Below, one piece after another: positions 52,698 to 61,540 of a DNA stretch of 64,000 nt. Numbering within the stretch: position 1 is the stretch's first letter; every line of letters starts with the position of its first letter. The stretch lies in the NCBI GenBank assembly GCA_002721875.1, contig PBLU01000012.1:1-64000 (forward strand), written 5' to 3'. The notes below the pieces were generated by a model. It did not search any database. It saw nothing but the letters and a program-made list of their open reading frames with translations, and had not been told where the DNA came from. Source of the stretch: Chloroflexota bacterium (lineage in GTDB: Bacteria > Chloroflexota > Dehalococcoidia > UBA1151 > TMED-70). Made by a program: the position numbers and the translations under genes.

Positions 52698-53963
52698 CTA
52701 ATTATTCTTTATTTTTGGTGAAAAAATAATAAGAACACAAGCTATAAAAGCCAAAATTCCAAAAAGCGGGAAACTCATTTGATAGGAACCTGATATATCA
52801 TAAATTAATCCAGCAGAAATTCCACCTATTGCTTGACCACCACTTACAAAAGGTTCTGTATAACCTCTTATTGCTCCAATATTATCTTTTCCAAAAATAT
52901 CAGCTAATAAAACTGGAGGTATTACTAATAAACCACCTAGAGCCATACCAAATAAAAATGCTACTATATATGCAGATAATACCGATGAAACTAGTAGAAA
53001 TAAAATAGCACTAATACCTAGCCATAAAGATCCAAAAAAATAGACTGTTTTAGAACTAAATTTATCTGTTGCCCATCCTGTTATAATACTTCCAAATCCA
53101 GTCCCTAGAGCCATAATTGTTAGTGCTGAGGCTGCAATTAATGGATTTAATCCTTTGTCTATAAGATAAGCTGCTTGATGAATATTAACCCCTGTATGAA
53201 TAAAATAGGTCAAAAATCCAACAATTGATAATAACCAGAATGCTTTCGATCTAAATGCACTTTTTAGTGAAATAGATTTATCATTTCTAACTTGTGATCT
53301 CTTTGATTCTTGTGATAAATATTTTTTTTCCTTAATTCCTAATTTACTTGGATCATCTATCATGGTGAAAAAAACTAATGGAAATGAAATTATCCAAACG
53401 ATTATCCCCAGCCAAAGCCAACTTAATCTCCATGAATCTAAACTATTACCATCAATATCCATAATTAATTGTGCAAAAAGTGGAAATAAGCCCATTCCTA
53501 ATGAATGTAATAGACCTAATATTCCTGTTGCTTTACCTCTATTATTCACGAACCATTTTGTCACTACAGTAGAGGCCCCTATTTGTATTGGAGAACTAAA
53601 AATTATTCTTCCAGTTGCAAATAAAATATAAAAGGTTATAGGAGAAAAAGATTGACTTATTAATAACGTGGTTAGACCTAAAATAATAACAGATGAATAA
53701 AGTATTTTTTTTGATCCATATTTTTGTATCAAGAATCCAGATAAAGGTGAAATAAATACAGATAAAATTCCTGCTAATGAGGATGCTCCTACAATTAGTG
53801 TTCTTGACCATCCCAAGTCTTCACTCATTGGATAAACGAACACTGCTATTGTCAGAGTTGCAGCTGCATTTCTAACAAACATAGTAGATCCTGATCCAGC
53901 TACAATAATCCATCCGTAATAAAAAGGGATGCTTTTTTGAATAAATTTTGCTATTTGATTCAT
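52698..53963 (-). CDS. MFS transporter (monocarboxylate/OFA-like)
   Basis: 421-residue carrier, 12 helices. The N-terminus FYYGWIIVAGSG followed by VYPMSEDLGWSRTLI is the hallmark of the MCT/OFA branch, with loop-2 SGFLIQKYGSKK. It is one of three such carriers in the window (also 45.7 kb and 60.3 kb). Probable organic-acid substrate. Leads into tatD without a gap. The gap to the divergent aconitase gene is only 76 bases. Confidence 0.87.
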   Translation of the reverse strand: MNQIAKFIQKSIPFYYGWIIVAGSGSTMFVRNAAATLTIAVFVYPMSEDLGWSRTLIVGASSLAGILSVFISPLSGFLIQKYGSKKILYSSVIILGLTTLLISQSFSPITFYILFATGRIIFSSPIQIGASTVVTKWFVNNRGKATGILGLLHSLGMGLFPLFAQLIMDIDGNSLDSWRLSWLWLGIIVWIISFPLVFFTMIDDPSKLGIKEKKYLSQESKRSQVRNDKSISLKSAFRSKAFWLLSIVGFLTYFIHTGVNIHQAAYLIDKGLNPLIAASALTIMALGTGFGSIITGWATDKFSSKTVYFFGSLWLGISAILFLLVSSVLSAYIVAFLFGMALGGLLVIPPVLLADIFGKDNIGAIRGYTEPFVSGGQAIGGISAGLIYDISGSYQMSFPLFGILAFIACVLIIFSPKIKNN

Positions 53964-54039
53964 TCTATCTATTTATTTATTCCGATAATAGAATGTAACA
54001 TTAAAATAACAAAATCGTTTTCAGTTTGGGGGAGATATA

Positions 54040-56685
54040 TTGTCTTTAAAGTTTAATAATAAAAATTACTTAAGTGAGCTGAGTTTACTAGAGGGTAAGA
54101 AGGAATTTTATAATATAAAATCGCTTGCTCAAGCCAATAAAGTAAACCTAGAAAAAATTCCATTTTCTATTAGGATTTTAATTGAAAATGTTTTGAGATC
54201 TTTTGACAAAAAAATATCTAATGAAAATCAACTAGAGCAATTATTAAGTTGGAGTAAAGATACTGTACCTGATAAAGAATTTCCTTATATGCCAGGTAGA
54301 GTAGTTCTTCAGGATTTTACTGGAGTCCCTGTTGTTGTTGATCTTGCTGCTATGAGAGATGCAGTCTCTGATTTAGATGTTGAGCCTTCAATCATTAACC
54401 CAATTGTAAGATCAGATTTAGTAATTGATCATTCTGTTCAAGTTGATTCATTTGCACAAAATGATTCCTTAAGTATGAATATTTCAAGAGAATTTGAAAG
54501 GAATCAAGAAAGATATAAATTATTGAAATGGGCTCAAAATGCCTTCTCTAATTTCTTAGTAGTTCCACCTGGTACAGGGATTGTGCATCAGGTAAATTTA
54601 GAAAATCTTGCTGAAGTAATATTGGAATCCAATGAAGATAATTATATTTATCCAGATACTTGTGTAGGTACTGATTCCCACACAACTATGATAAATGCTA
54701 TAGGTGTTTTAGGATGGGGTGTTGGTGGTATTGAAGCTGAAGCTGTTATGCTGGGTCAACCATATTATATGCAAGTCCCTGAAGTTGTTGGGGTAAATCT
54801 ATTTGGAGAAATTAGTGAAGGTACAACTGCGACAGATATAGTTTTAGCGATTGTAGAAAAATTAAGGGAAGTAGGTGTTGTAGAAAAATTTGTAGAATTT
54901 TTTGGTACAGGTTTATCCAAGTTATCATTAACCGATAGAGCAACTATTTCTAATATGGCACCTGAGTATGGAGCAACTTGTGGATTTTTCCCAGTTGATG
55001 AACGAACAATTGATTATCTCAGATTGACTGGTAGGGATGAGAAAATAATCGATAGAGTTGTAAATTATACTCAATCTAATGGATTGTTTTATAACGGAGT
55101 TAATCCTGAATTTTCCATAGTTGTTGATTTTGATTTGTCTTCAGTTCAAAGTTCTCTAGCAGGACCCAAAAGGCCACAAGATAGATTATTACTTTCAGAT
55201 GTTAAGAAAAATTTTCATGAGAATTTTTCAATTTCAAAAAAACAAATTAATAATAATAAATTAGATAATGCTTCAGTTGTTATTGCTGCAATAACAAGCT
55301 GTACTAATACATCAAATCCAAATGTTATGATCGGTGCAGGATTGATAGCTAGGAATGCATATAATAAAGGGATTTTACCAAAAGAATGGGTTAAGACCTC
55401 TTTGGCTCCAGGTTCTAAAGTTGTAAGTAAGTATCTTGAAGCATCTGGATTGGATAAATATTTAGATGAAATAGGATTCCAAACTGTGGGATATGGTTGT
55501 ACAACTTGCATTGGTAACTCTGGTCCTTTGCCTACTGAAATTGCTCAAAAAGTAGATGATGATGAACTTTCTGTTTCAGCCGTTTTATCAGGTAATAGAA
55601 ACTTTGAGGGTAGAGTACATCCTCAAGTTAAAGCTAATTATTTGGCATCTCCTATGTTGGTAGTATTATATGCTTTAGCAGGAACTGTAAATATAGACTT
55701 TTCACTTGAGCCCATTGGATATGATAAGTCTGGTGAGGAAGTTTTTATAAAAGATTTATGGCCTTCTTCAAATGAAATCGAAGAAACTATAAGTAAATCA
55801 CTGAATTCAGATATGTTCATTGATGAATATAGATCTGTTTTTGAAGGCCCTGAAGAATGGATAAAATTACCTTCTTCAGACGGTAATAGGTTTAATTGGG
55901 AAAAGCAATCAACATATATTCAAAAGCCTCCTTATTTTGAAAATTTTAATATTCAACCATCGAAAAAAAATCCTATTTTAGGTTCAAGATGTCTGGTTAA
56001 GTTATCAAATTCAGTTACGACAGATCATATTTCACCTGCTGGCTCTATTCCACAATCAGCACCATCGGGACAAATGTTGATTTCAAGTGACGTCCCTAGG
56101 TTTGAGTTTAATTCTTATGGATCAAGAAGAGGAAATCATAATGTAATGGTAAGAGGTACTTTTGGAAATATAAGATTAAGAAATCAAATTGTTGAGGAAG
56201 AGGGTGATTGGACAGTGTATTTTCCATCAGGTGAAAAAATGAGAATTTTTGAAGCTTCTGAAAAGTATTTAGAGTCTAAAACTCCATTAATTGTTTTAGC
56301 AGGAAAGGAATATGGTACAGGATCATCTAGAGATTGGGCTGCAAAAGGTCCAGCGCTGTTAGGTGTAAAAGTTGTTATAGCTGAAAGTTTTGAAAGAATA
56401 CACCGCTCTAATTTAGTTGGAATGGGTATTATTCCCTTGCAGTTTATTGATGGTGATAGTTCTGAAAAATTGAAACTTGATGGATCTGAGATTTATGACT
56501 TTGAAGGATTAGAAAAAACTATAGTACCAAATTCTAAAATCAAGGTAAATGTTACTAAAAATAATGGAGAAAAGTTTCATTTTCAAACTTTGATAAGAAT
56601 AGATACAGATATTGAGGCCGAGTACTATTATAATGGTGGTCTTCTACCATACGTACTTCGAAAAATGGTTAGAGAATCTAGCTAA
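54040..56685 (+). CDS. acnA: Aconitate hydratase A
   Basis: 881-residue [4Fe-4S] aconitase of the AcnA/IRP type, interconverting citrate and isocitrate. The first cluster cysteine is in ITSCTNTSNP, and the other two in GYGCTTCIGNSG. DSHTTMINAIGVLGWGVGG and the domain-4 block GTGSSRDWAAKGP with SFERIHRSNLVGMG are present. TTG start at 54040 after GGGGGAGA. Length normal. The 3' end overlaps the convergent TIGR01777 gene by 8 bases. Confidence 0.97.
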   Translation: MSLKFNNKNYLSELSLLEGKKEFYNIKSLAQANKVNLEKIPFSIRILIENVLRSFDKKISNENQLEQLLSWSKDTVPDKEFPYMPGRVVLQDFTGVPVVVDLAAMRDAVSDLDVEPSIINPIVRSDLVIDHSVQVDSFAQNDSLSMNISREFERNQERYKLLKWAQNAFSNFLVVPPGTGIVHQVNLENLAEVILESNEDNYIYPDTCVGTDSHTTMINAIGVLGWGVGGIEAEAVMLGQPYYMQVPEVVGVNLFGEISEGTTATDIVLAIVEKLREVGVVEKFVEFFGTGLSKLSLTDRATISNMAPEYGATCGFFPVDERTIDYLRLTGRDEKIIDRVVNYTQSNGLFYNGVNPEFSIVVDFDLSSVQSSLAGPKRPQDRLLLSDVKKNFHENFSISKKQINNNKLDNASVVIAAITSCTNTSNPNVMIGAGLIARNAYNKGILPKEWVKTSLAPGSKVVSKYLEASGLDKYLDEIGFQTVGYGCTTCIGNSGPLPTEIAQKVDDDELSVSAVLSGNRNFEGRVHPQVKANYLASPMLVVLYALAGTVNIDFSLEPIGYDKSGEEVFIKDLWPSSNEIEETISKSLNSDMFIDEYRSVFEGPEEWIKLPSSDGNRFNWEKQSTYIQKPPYFENFNIQPSKKNPILGSRCLVKLSNSVTTDHISPAGSIPQSAPSGQMLISSDVPRFEFNSYGSRRGNHNVMVRGTFGNIRLRNQIVEEEGDWTVYFPSGEKMRIFEASEKYLESKTPLIVLAGKEYGTGSSRDWAAKGPALLGVKVVIAESFERIHRSNLVGMGIIPLQFIDGDSSEKLKLDGSEIYDFEGLEKTIVPNSKIKVNVTKNNGEKFHFQTLIRIDTDIEAEYYYNGGLLPYVLRKMVRESS

Positions 56686-57547
56686 TACTAGAAAATGGTG
56701 TTGAGTTTATCCACTTATAATTAGATTCAAGCAATACTTTGGGTTTAATATTTTGATTGTTCAAAATAACTTCTACTCCTAGTTCTCCTAATGCATACTT
56801 AATTATTTTTTTGGGTATTTTTAATTTTATTATTGGTTTCAATCTCAGGTTAATGTCTTCTAATATATCTTTCAAAATATATTGTTTATATGAAGTAATA
56901 TTTACTGGTCCATGAATATTTTCGTTATTTATAATATGCTCAATTGATCCCAATACATCATCTAATCCAACCCAAGGAAAGTAATTTCTACCATTTCCTA
57001 AACTACTTACACCAACTATGCTATTATATTTTTTCATCATATTTATCATTGGAGAATTTTTACCTATTACTGTTCCAAGTCTTAAATGTATAACTCTTGT
57101 TTTTTTTGTTTTTTGAATTGATTCCCACTCTTCGACTAAATTAGATAAAAATCCTCTACCTTTAGGTGAATTTTCATCTAAAATTTCATTATTTCTATTT
57201 CCATAAAAACCAGACGCAGAGGCTGAAATTAATAATTTTGGAGGCTTAGATGATTTATTTATAGCATCAACTAAGAGTTTAGTGGGATTAATTCTACTAT
57301 CTCTAATTTCTATCTTTTTTTCTGGAATTATTGGTTTTATTATCCTTTGACCATTGAGATTGATAATCACATCGTAACCATCGATAATTTTATGATCAAA
57401 AATATTATTTACTGGATCCCAAAATAAATTGTTTGTCGATTGTTTTTTTTCTCTGATTAATTTATAAATATTAAAATTTTTTTCGCTCAAAAAATCAATC
57501 AAGTTTTTTCCTATATACCCTCTTGAGCCAGTTATTAGAATTTTCAT
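56678..57547 (-). CDS. TIGR01777-family NAD-dependent epimerase/dehydratase-like protein
   Basis: 289-residue extended-SDR-type protein. The opening ITGSRGYIGKNL is the nucleotide loop, then LFWDPVNN, DVIINLNGQRI, the R-x-S-R piece (RDSRINPTKLL), SASASGFYGN and ENSPKGRGFLSNLVEEWE, all typical of the TIGR01777 (YfcH) family. Role of the family is unknown, though linked to cell division or cell surface in some bacteria. It is divergent from the DUF3500 gene; a 14-bp inverted repeat lies between them. Confidence 0.88.
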   Translation of the reverse strand: MKILITGSRGYIGKNLIDFLSEKNFNIYKLIREKKQSTNNLFWDPVNNIFDHKIIDGYDVIINLNGQRIIKPIIPEKKIEIRDSRINPTKLLVDAINKSSKPPKLLISASASGFYGNRNNEILDENSPKGRGFLSNLVEEWESIQKTKKTRVIHLRLGTVIGKNSPMINMMKKYNSIVGVSSLGNGRNYFPWVGLDDVLGSIEHIINNENIHGPVNITSYKQYILKDILEDINLRLKPIIKLKIPKKIIKYALGELGVEVILNNQNIKPKVLLESNYKWINSTPFSSIS

Positions 57548-57575
57548 AGATTCATATTTTTTATTTTTTTGATGC

Positions 57576-57618
57576 TATACTATCAATTATTTTAACTAAA
57601 AAATTAATTGATAGTATA
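57576..57618. promoter_or_regulatory. 14-bp inverted repeat between divergent genes (putative operator)
   Basis: TATACTATCAATTA (57576-57589) and TAATTGATAGTATA (57605-57618) are perfect inverse copies with a 15-base spacer, placed midway between the starts of the TIGR01777 gene (57547) and the DUF3500 gene (57640). Each arm holds TTGATA, a fair -35 in the outward direction. It could be a two-half-site operator or a hairpin. Confidence 0.65.
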
Positions 57619-57639
57619 CAAATTAGATCCAATATAAAT

Positions 57640-58635
57640 ATGAAACCAAATACCGATAAAATCTTTCAGATATCAAAAAAATTACAAGAAATATTAAATT
57701 CTTTTGACACTAAACAAAAAAATAAATTGAAATTCAATTTTGAAGATCAAGAAAGATATGTTTGGTACTACACACCTCATCCTCAAAATGGTTTACTTGT
57801 TTTTGATATGAAACCCTTTCAAAGGAAATTAGTATATGAACTTCTAGAAATTTCTTATTCAAAAGAAGGTTATAATAAAGCTAAATCCATAATAAATTTA
57901 GAACAAATATTAGGTGATTACGAAGCAAGGCATTCTAATAGTAATGATGGTGGAGCTGGTCAATGGGTAAGATCTACCGAGAGATATTGGTTAGCTCTAT
58001 TTGGAGAACCTAATATGAATAATGAACCTTGGGGCTTTAGATTTGGTGGGCATCATATTGGACTTACAGTAAATGTTATTGGTAATAAATTTTCAATGCA
58101 TCCATTATTTTTTGGATCAAATCCTGCAAAGGTACTAGATGGACCGCATAAAGGATTTAGAGCTTTGGCTGAAGAAGAAGATCTGGCTAGAAAATTAATA
58201 ACTTCTTTATCACCAGATAAAAAATCTAAAGCTATTTTATCTGATGTAGCTCATCTAGATATACTCACTGCAAATTATAGAAACTTTGATAATAGTGATT
58301 TTAATAATGGAATAAAATTTGATCAATTCAGTGATTTAGAAAGAAAAAACTTAGTGGAATTAATTAAGGTTTATGTAGATAGATTTAATTTAGAAATCTC
58401 AGAGTCTTATATGAAAAAAATATTAGCTAAGGGTTTTGAAAACACTTATTTTTCTTGGGCAGGTTCTGTTGAATTAGGTAAAGGGCATTACTACACAATT
58501 AAGCATGATTCTTTTCTAATTGAGTATGATAATACTCAAAATAATGCTAATCATATTCATTCTGTATTAAGAGATTTTAATGGAGATTTTGGAGAAGATA
58601 TATTATCGGAACATTATAAAATTAGTCATACTTAA
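57640..58635 (+). CDS. DUF3500 family protein
   Basis: 331 residues matching DUF3500. The blocks WYYTPHPQNGLLVFDM, YWLALFGEP, WGFRFGGHHIGLTVNVIG and FFGSNPAKV are visible; GGHH is the family's most striking conserved piece and may bind a metal. No signal peptide, no membrane helix. Function of the family is not known to me. It is monocistronic, flanked upstream by the inverted repeat and downstream, two bases past the stop, by another TTGATAGTATA copy. The stop shares TTAA with the fhs stop. Confidence 0.83.
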   Translation: MKPNTDKIFQISKKLQEILNSFDTKQKNKLKFNFEDQERYVWYYTPHPQNGLLVFDMKPFQRKLVYELLEISYSKEGYNKAKSIINLEQILGDYEARHSNSNDGGAGQWVRSTERYWLALFGEPNMNNEPWGFRFGGHHIGLTVNVIGNKFSMHPLFFGSNPAKVLDGPHKGFRALAEEEDLARKLITSLSPDKKSKAILSDVAHLDILTANYRNFDNSDFNNGIKFDQFSDLERKNLVELIKVYVDRFNLEISESYMKKILAKGFENTYFSWAGSVELGKGHYYTIKHDSFLIEYDNTQNNANHIHSVLRDFNGDFGEDILSEHYKISHT

Positions 58636-60269
58636 GTTGATAGTATATTTATAATTTCTCCCTGATCATTAAGGTCAATATCAAATGCATTTGGACTACT
58701 AGGTAATCCTGGAAGAGTGATTATATCTCCTGCTAAGGTTACAATTTGTCTAGCACCACCAAGAACTCTAACTTCTTTTATAGGCAATGTATGGCCTTTT
58801 GGAGCACCTCTTAATTTTGAATCTGCTGATACAGAAAGATGTGTTTTAGCCATACATATAGGGAAATCCCAACCTTGCTTTTCAAATAATCTTAGATTTG
58901 TTCTAGTCATTGGTGCCCAAGAAACTTTATCTGCTGAGTATATTTCGTATGCTAATTTTTCAACCTTTTTGATTGGGGATTCTTTATCTTCATAAAGTAA
59001 ATTAATCTCATCAGAATTCTTTTCAATTTCAGATATATAAGAAGCCAATTCAGTCATTCCATCTCCTCCAAGAGAGAATCCATAACATGGAATTGCTAAA
59101 GAGTTATTTTCCTGAGATATTTTTTTTACTAAATTTATTTCTTCTTTAGAGTCATCTGGGAACATATTGATTGCAACAACTGAATTAAGACCATATTTAG
59201 ATACGATTTCAATGGCATTCTTTAGATTTTCTGATCCATCTATGATAGCTTTTTCATTTTTTTCAGAAAGATTTTTTATATCTACTCCACCATGCCATTT
59301 TAAGCCTCTTATTGTAGCCACAATAACAGCACAAAATGGTTTTGGTCCACCTTGTCTAACCTTGATATCCATAAATTTTTCAAATCCAAGATCAGCACCA
59401 AAACCCGCTTCAGTTATTACATAATCTGCATATGATGTAGCTAAATGATCTGCCAAAATAGAAGAGCAACCGTGGGCAATATTTCCAAATGGGCCCATAT
59501 GAACTATAGCTGGCTGACCTTCGACAGTTTGAGCTAGATTTGGCTTAATGGCATCTTTTAGAAGTGCCATCATTGAACCAACTGCATTAATTTCTTTTGC
59601 TAAAACAGGAGTTTTATCTTTTTTCCAACCTACCACTATATTTCCTAATCTAAGCCTTAGGTCTTCATAAGAATCTGTAAGGGCTAAAATGGCCATAATT
59701 TCAGAAGCAGATGAAATATCAAATCCAGTTGTTCTAAGAGGTGAGGTTGAAGATCCACCTATTCCAGATACAATTGATCTTAGCGATCTATCTTCTGCAT
59801 CAGTAACTCTTCTCCAAGTGACATTTTCGGGTAGGAAATTATTTATAGCACTTCTGTATACATTATTGTCAACCATTGCAGCTAAAAGATTATGAGCTGA
59901 TTCCATTGCATGAAAATCACCATTGAAATGTAAATTAATATCAACAGCCGGTTCTACTGTAGCTTTACCTCCTCCTGTTCCACCTCCCTTATGTCCAAAA
60001 ACTGGACCTAGAGAAGGTTGCCTGAGAGTCAATGCAACATTTTTATTTAGTTTTCCTAGGCCTTGAGTTAGGCCTATAGCGGTTGTAGACTTTCCTTCAC
60101 CTAGTGGAGTTGGTGTAATCGCTGTTACAACTACTAATTTAGAACTTTTATTATTATTTTTTATATTCTCTAAAGGTATCTTAGCCTTAAATTTTCCATA
60201 TAATTCTAAATCTTTGGATTCTAAACCTAAATCATCAGCTATTTGTTCAATTGGTTTAATTTTTTTCAT
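58632..60269 (-). CDS. fhs: Formate--tetrahydrofolate ligase
   Basis: 545-residue ATP-dependent ligase that makes 10-formyl-THF. The P-loop region TPTPLGEGKSTT, LRQPSLGPVFGHKGGGTGGG and the C-terminal ITLPGLPSSPNAFDID-like block are clear. It supplies one-carbon units for purines and initiator formyl-Met, or works in reverse to oxidise one-carbon compounds. It is preceded on the same strand by an MFS carrier that overlaps it by 14 bases. No folD or other folate gene adjacent. Confidence 0.96.
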   Translation of the reverse strand: MKKIKPIEQIADDLGLESKDLELYGKFKAKIPLENIKNNNKSSKLVVVTAITPTPLGEGKSTTAIGLTQGLGKLNKNVALTLRQPSLGPVFGHKGGGTGGGKATVEPAVDINLHFNGDFHAMESAHNLLAAMVDNNVYRSAINNFLPENVTWRRVTDAEDRSLRSIVSGIGGSSTSPLRTTGFDISSASEIMAILALTDSYEDLRLRLGNIVVGWKKDKTPVLAKEINAVGSMMALLKDAIKPNLAQTVEGQPAIVHMGPFGNIAHGCSSILADHLATSYADYVITEAGFGADLGFEKFMDIKVRQGGPKPFCAVIVATIRGLKWHGGVDIKNLSEKNEKAIIDGSENLKNAIEIVSKYGLNSVVAINMFPDDSKEEINLVKKISQENNSLAIPCYGFSLGGDGMTELASYISEIEKNSDEINLLYEDKESPIKKVEKLAYEIYSADKVSWAPMTRTNLRLFEKQGWDFPICMAKTHLSVSADSKLRGAPKGHTLPIKEVRVLGGARQIVTLAGDIITLPGLPSSPNAFDIDLNDQGEIINILST

Positions 60270-61482
60270 ATTTATTTGGATTATTTATAACAATTATAAG
60301 TAAACAAGATATAATGCAAAGCGCCGACATGACCAATAATGAATAAAAGTAAGTTCCATATAAATCATAAATATATCCAACTATAACTGGTGCAATCATC
60401 ATGCCAATTCCCATAGGTAATGCATTTAATCCCAATATAGTTCCATAATGCCTACCTCCAAAAAAATCACCTCTAAAAGCATGAAAAGTTGAAGTTCTCA
60501 TTCCAAAACCAATTCCCCAAAGTACCGACCAAAGCATAACATCGAGATAGCTATTTGCATATGCAAGGATTATTAAGGATAAGGCTTGAATAATAAAAAA
60601 TATTGGTAGAGTAATTTTTTTATTATATATGTCGCCAACTATACCACCTGAAATATGTCCAAAAAATTGAAGAACAGACATAAATGGTAGTATTGTACCA
60701 GCTGTAATAATATCTAGACCAACTCCATTGTCATCTGTCATATACATAAAAATATGAGCCGATAAGGCTCCCACAGAAATATTAGCAAATAAATGAGATA
60801 AGGATAATATCCAAAAAGGTTGAGTTTTTATAGCATTTTTAGCTGTAATATTACTATTAGGTATAACTTTTGGATTAGATACTAGTTTATTTATTACTTC
60901 TAGATTAGGTTTTTTTCTAATTACTGAGGCTATAATAGGCCCAAAAACCATGAATAATATTCCAATTATAATAAGAGTTATTCTCCAACCATAATTTTCT
61001 ATAGATAAAACCATAAAAGGCATAAAAAAGCCACCAAAAGAACTCCCCCCTATGACTAAACTCATTGCAGTGGCTCTTCTATGAGGCATCCATACATTCA
61101 CTGCAGACATTGATGGAACAAAACCCCCTATACTAACTCCTATTGAAACAACTAAATAGGATAAATAATAAAAGATTATTGAGTTGATAGTACTTAGCCA
61201 AAATAAACCCAAACTTGCAATAATAAAACCAATAAAAATCATTTTCCAAGCACCAAATCTATCAGTTAGAAATCCTTCAATAGGTCCAAGTAATGCTCCT
61301 CCAAATCTTCCAAATGATGAAACTCCAGATACTATTGCCCTTGACCAACCAAATTCATCTTCAATTGCTTTAAATATTATGCTTCCTCCACTAAATGTAG
61401 GAATACTTGAAATAGCAGTATTAAGACCACCAGATAAGCTGATCCACCATCCATAATAAGTTTTTTTTATTTTTGAAATCAT
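60256..61482 (-). CDS. MFS transporter (monocarboxylate/OFA-like) upstream of fhs
   Basis: 408 residues from ATG 61482; a GTG at 61500 would add six residues but lies inside a palindrome. The N-terminus TYYGWWISLSGG and EDEFGWSRAIV mark the MCT/OFA branch, with loop-2 GFLTDRFGAWK. About 12 helices. The gene overlaps fhs by 14 bases and shares its promoter, where three palindromes lie just before the start. A one-carbon or organic-acid substrate feeding THF is plausible, by context only. Confidence 0.87.
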   Translation of the reverse strand: MISKIKKTYYGWWISLSGGLNTAISSIPTFSGGSIIFKAIEDEFGWSRAIVSGVSSFGRFGGALLGPIEGFLTDRFGAWKMIFIGFIIASLGLFWLSTINSIIFYYLSYLVVSIGVSIGGFVPSMSAVNVWMPHRRATAMSLVIGGSSFGGFFMPFMVLSIENYGWRITLIIIGILFMVFGPIIASVIRKKPNLEVINKLVSNPKVIPNSNITAKNAIKTQPFWILSLSHLFANISVGALSAHIFMYMTDDNGVGLDIITAGTILPFMSVLQFFGHISGGIVGDIYNKKITLPIFFIIQALSLIILAYANSYLDVMLWSVLWGIGFGMRTSTFHAFRGDFFGGRHYGTILGLNALPMGIGMMIAPVIVGYIYDLYGTYFYSLLVMSALCIISCLLIIVINNPNKYEKN

Positions 61483-61488
61483 ATTTAT

Positions 61489-61539
61489 ATACGTGTACAC
61501 GTATTCGACTACCTGTATACAGGTACACTAATGCGTGTA
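61489..61539. promoter_or_regulatory. Cluster of three palindromes before the MFS-fhs pair (putative operator)
   Basis: Site 1: ATACGTGTACACGTAT (61489-61504), perfect 16-bp palindrome. Site 2: TACCTGTATACAGGTA (61510-61525), perfect 16-bp palindrome, centre 21 bp away. Site 3: TACAC-N6-GTGTA (61524-61539), centre 14 bp further. Site 1 ends 6 bases before the MFS ATG. TGTATACA is like GntR-family operators. Confidence 0.75.
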
Positions 61540-61540
61540 A

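Noticed and set aside
53961..53995. Inverted repeat CATTCTAT/ATAGAATG before the 53.9 kb MFS gene
   Set aside because: Only 8 bp with a 19-base spacer in AT-rich sequence and including the start codon; too weak to claim.
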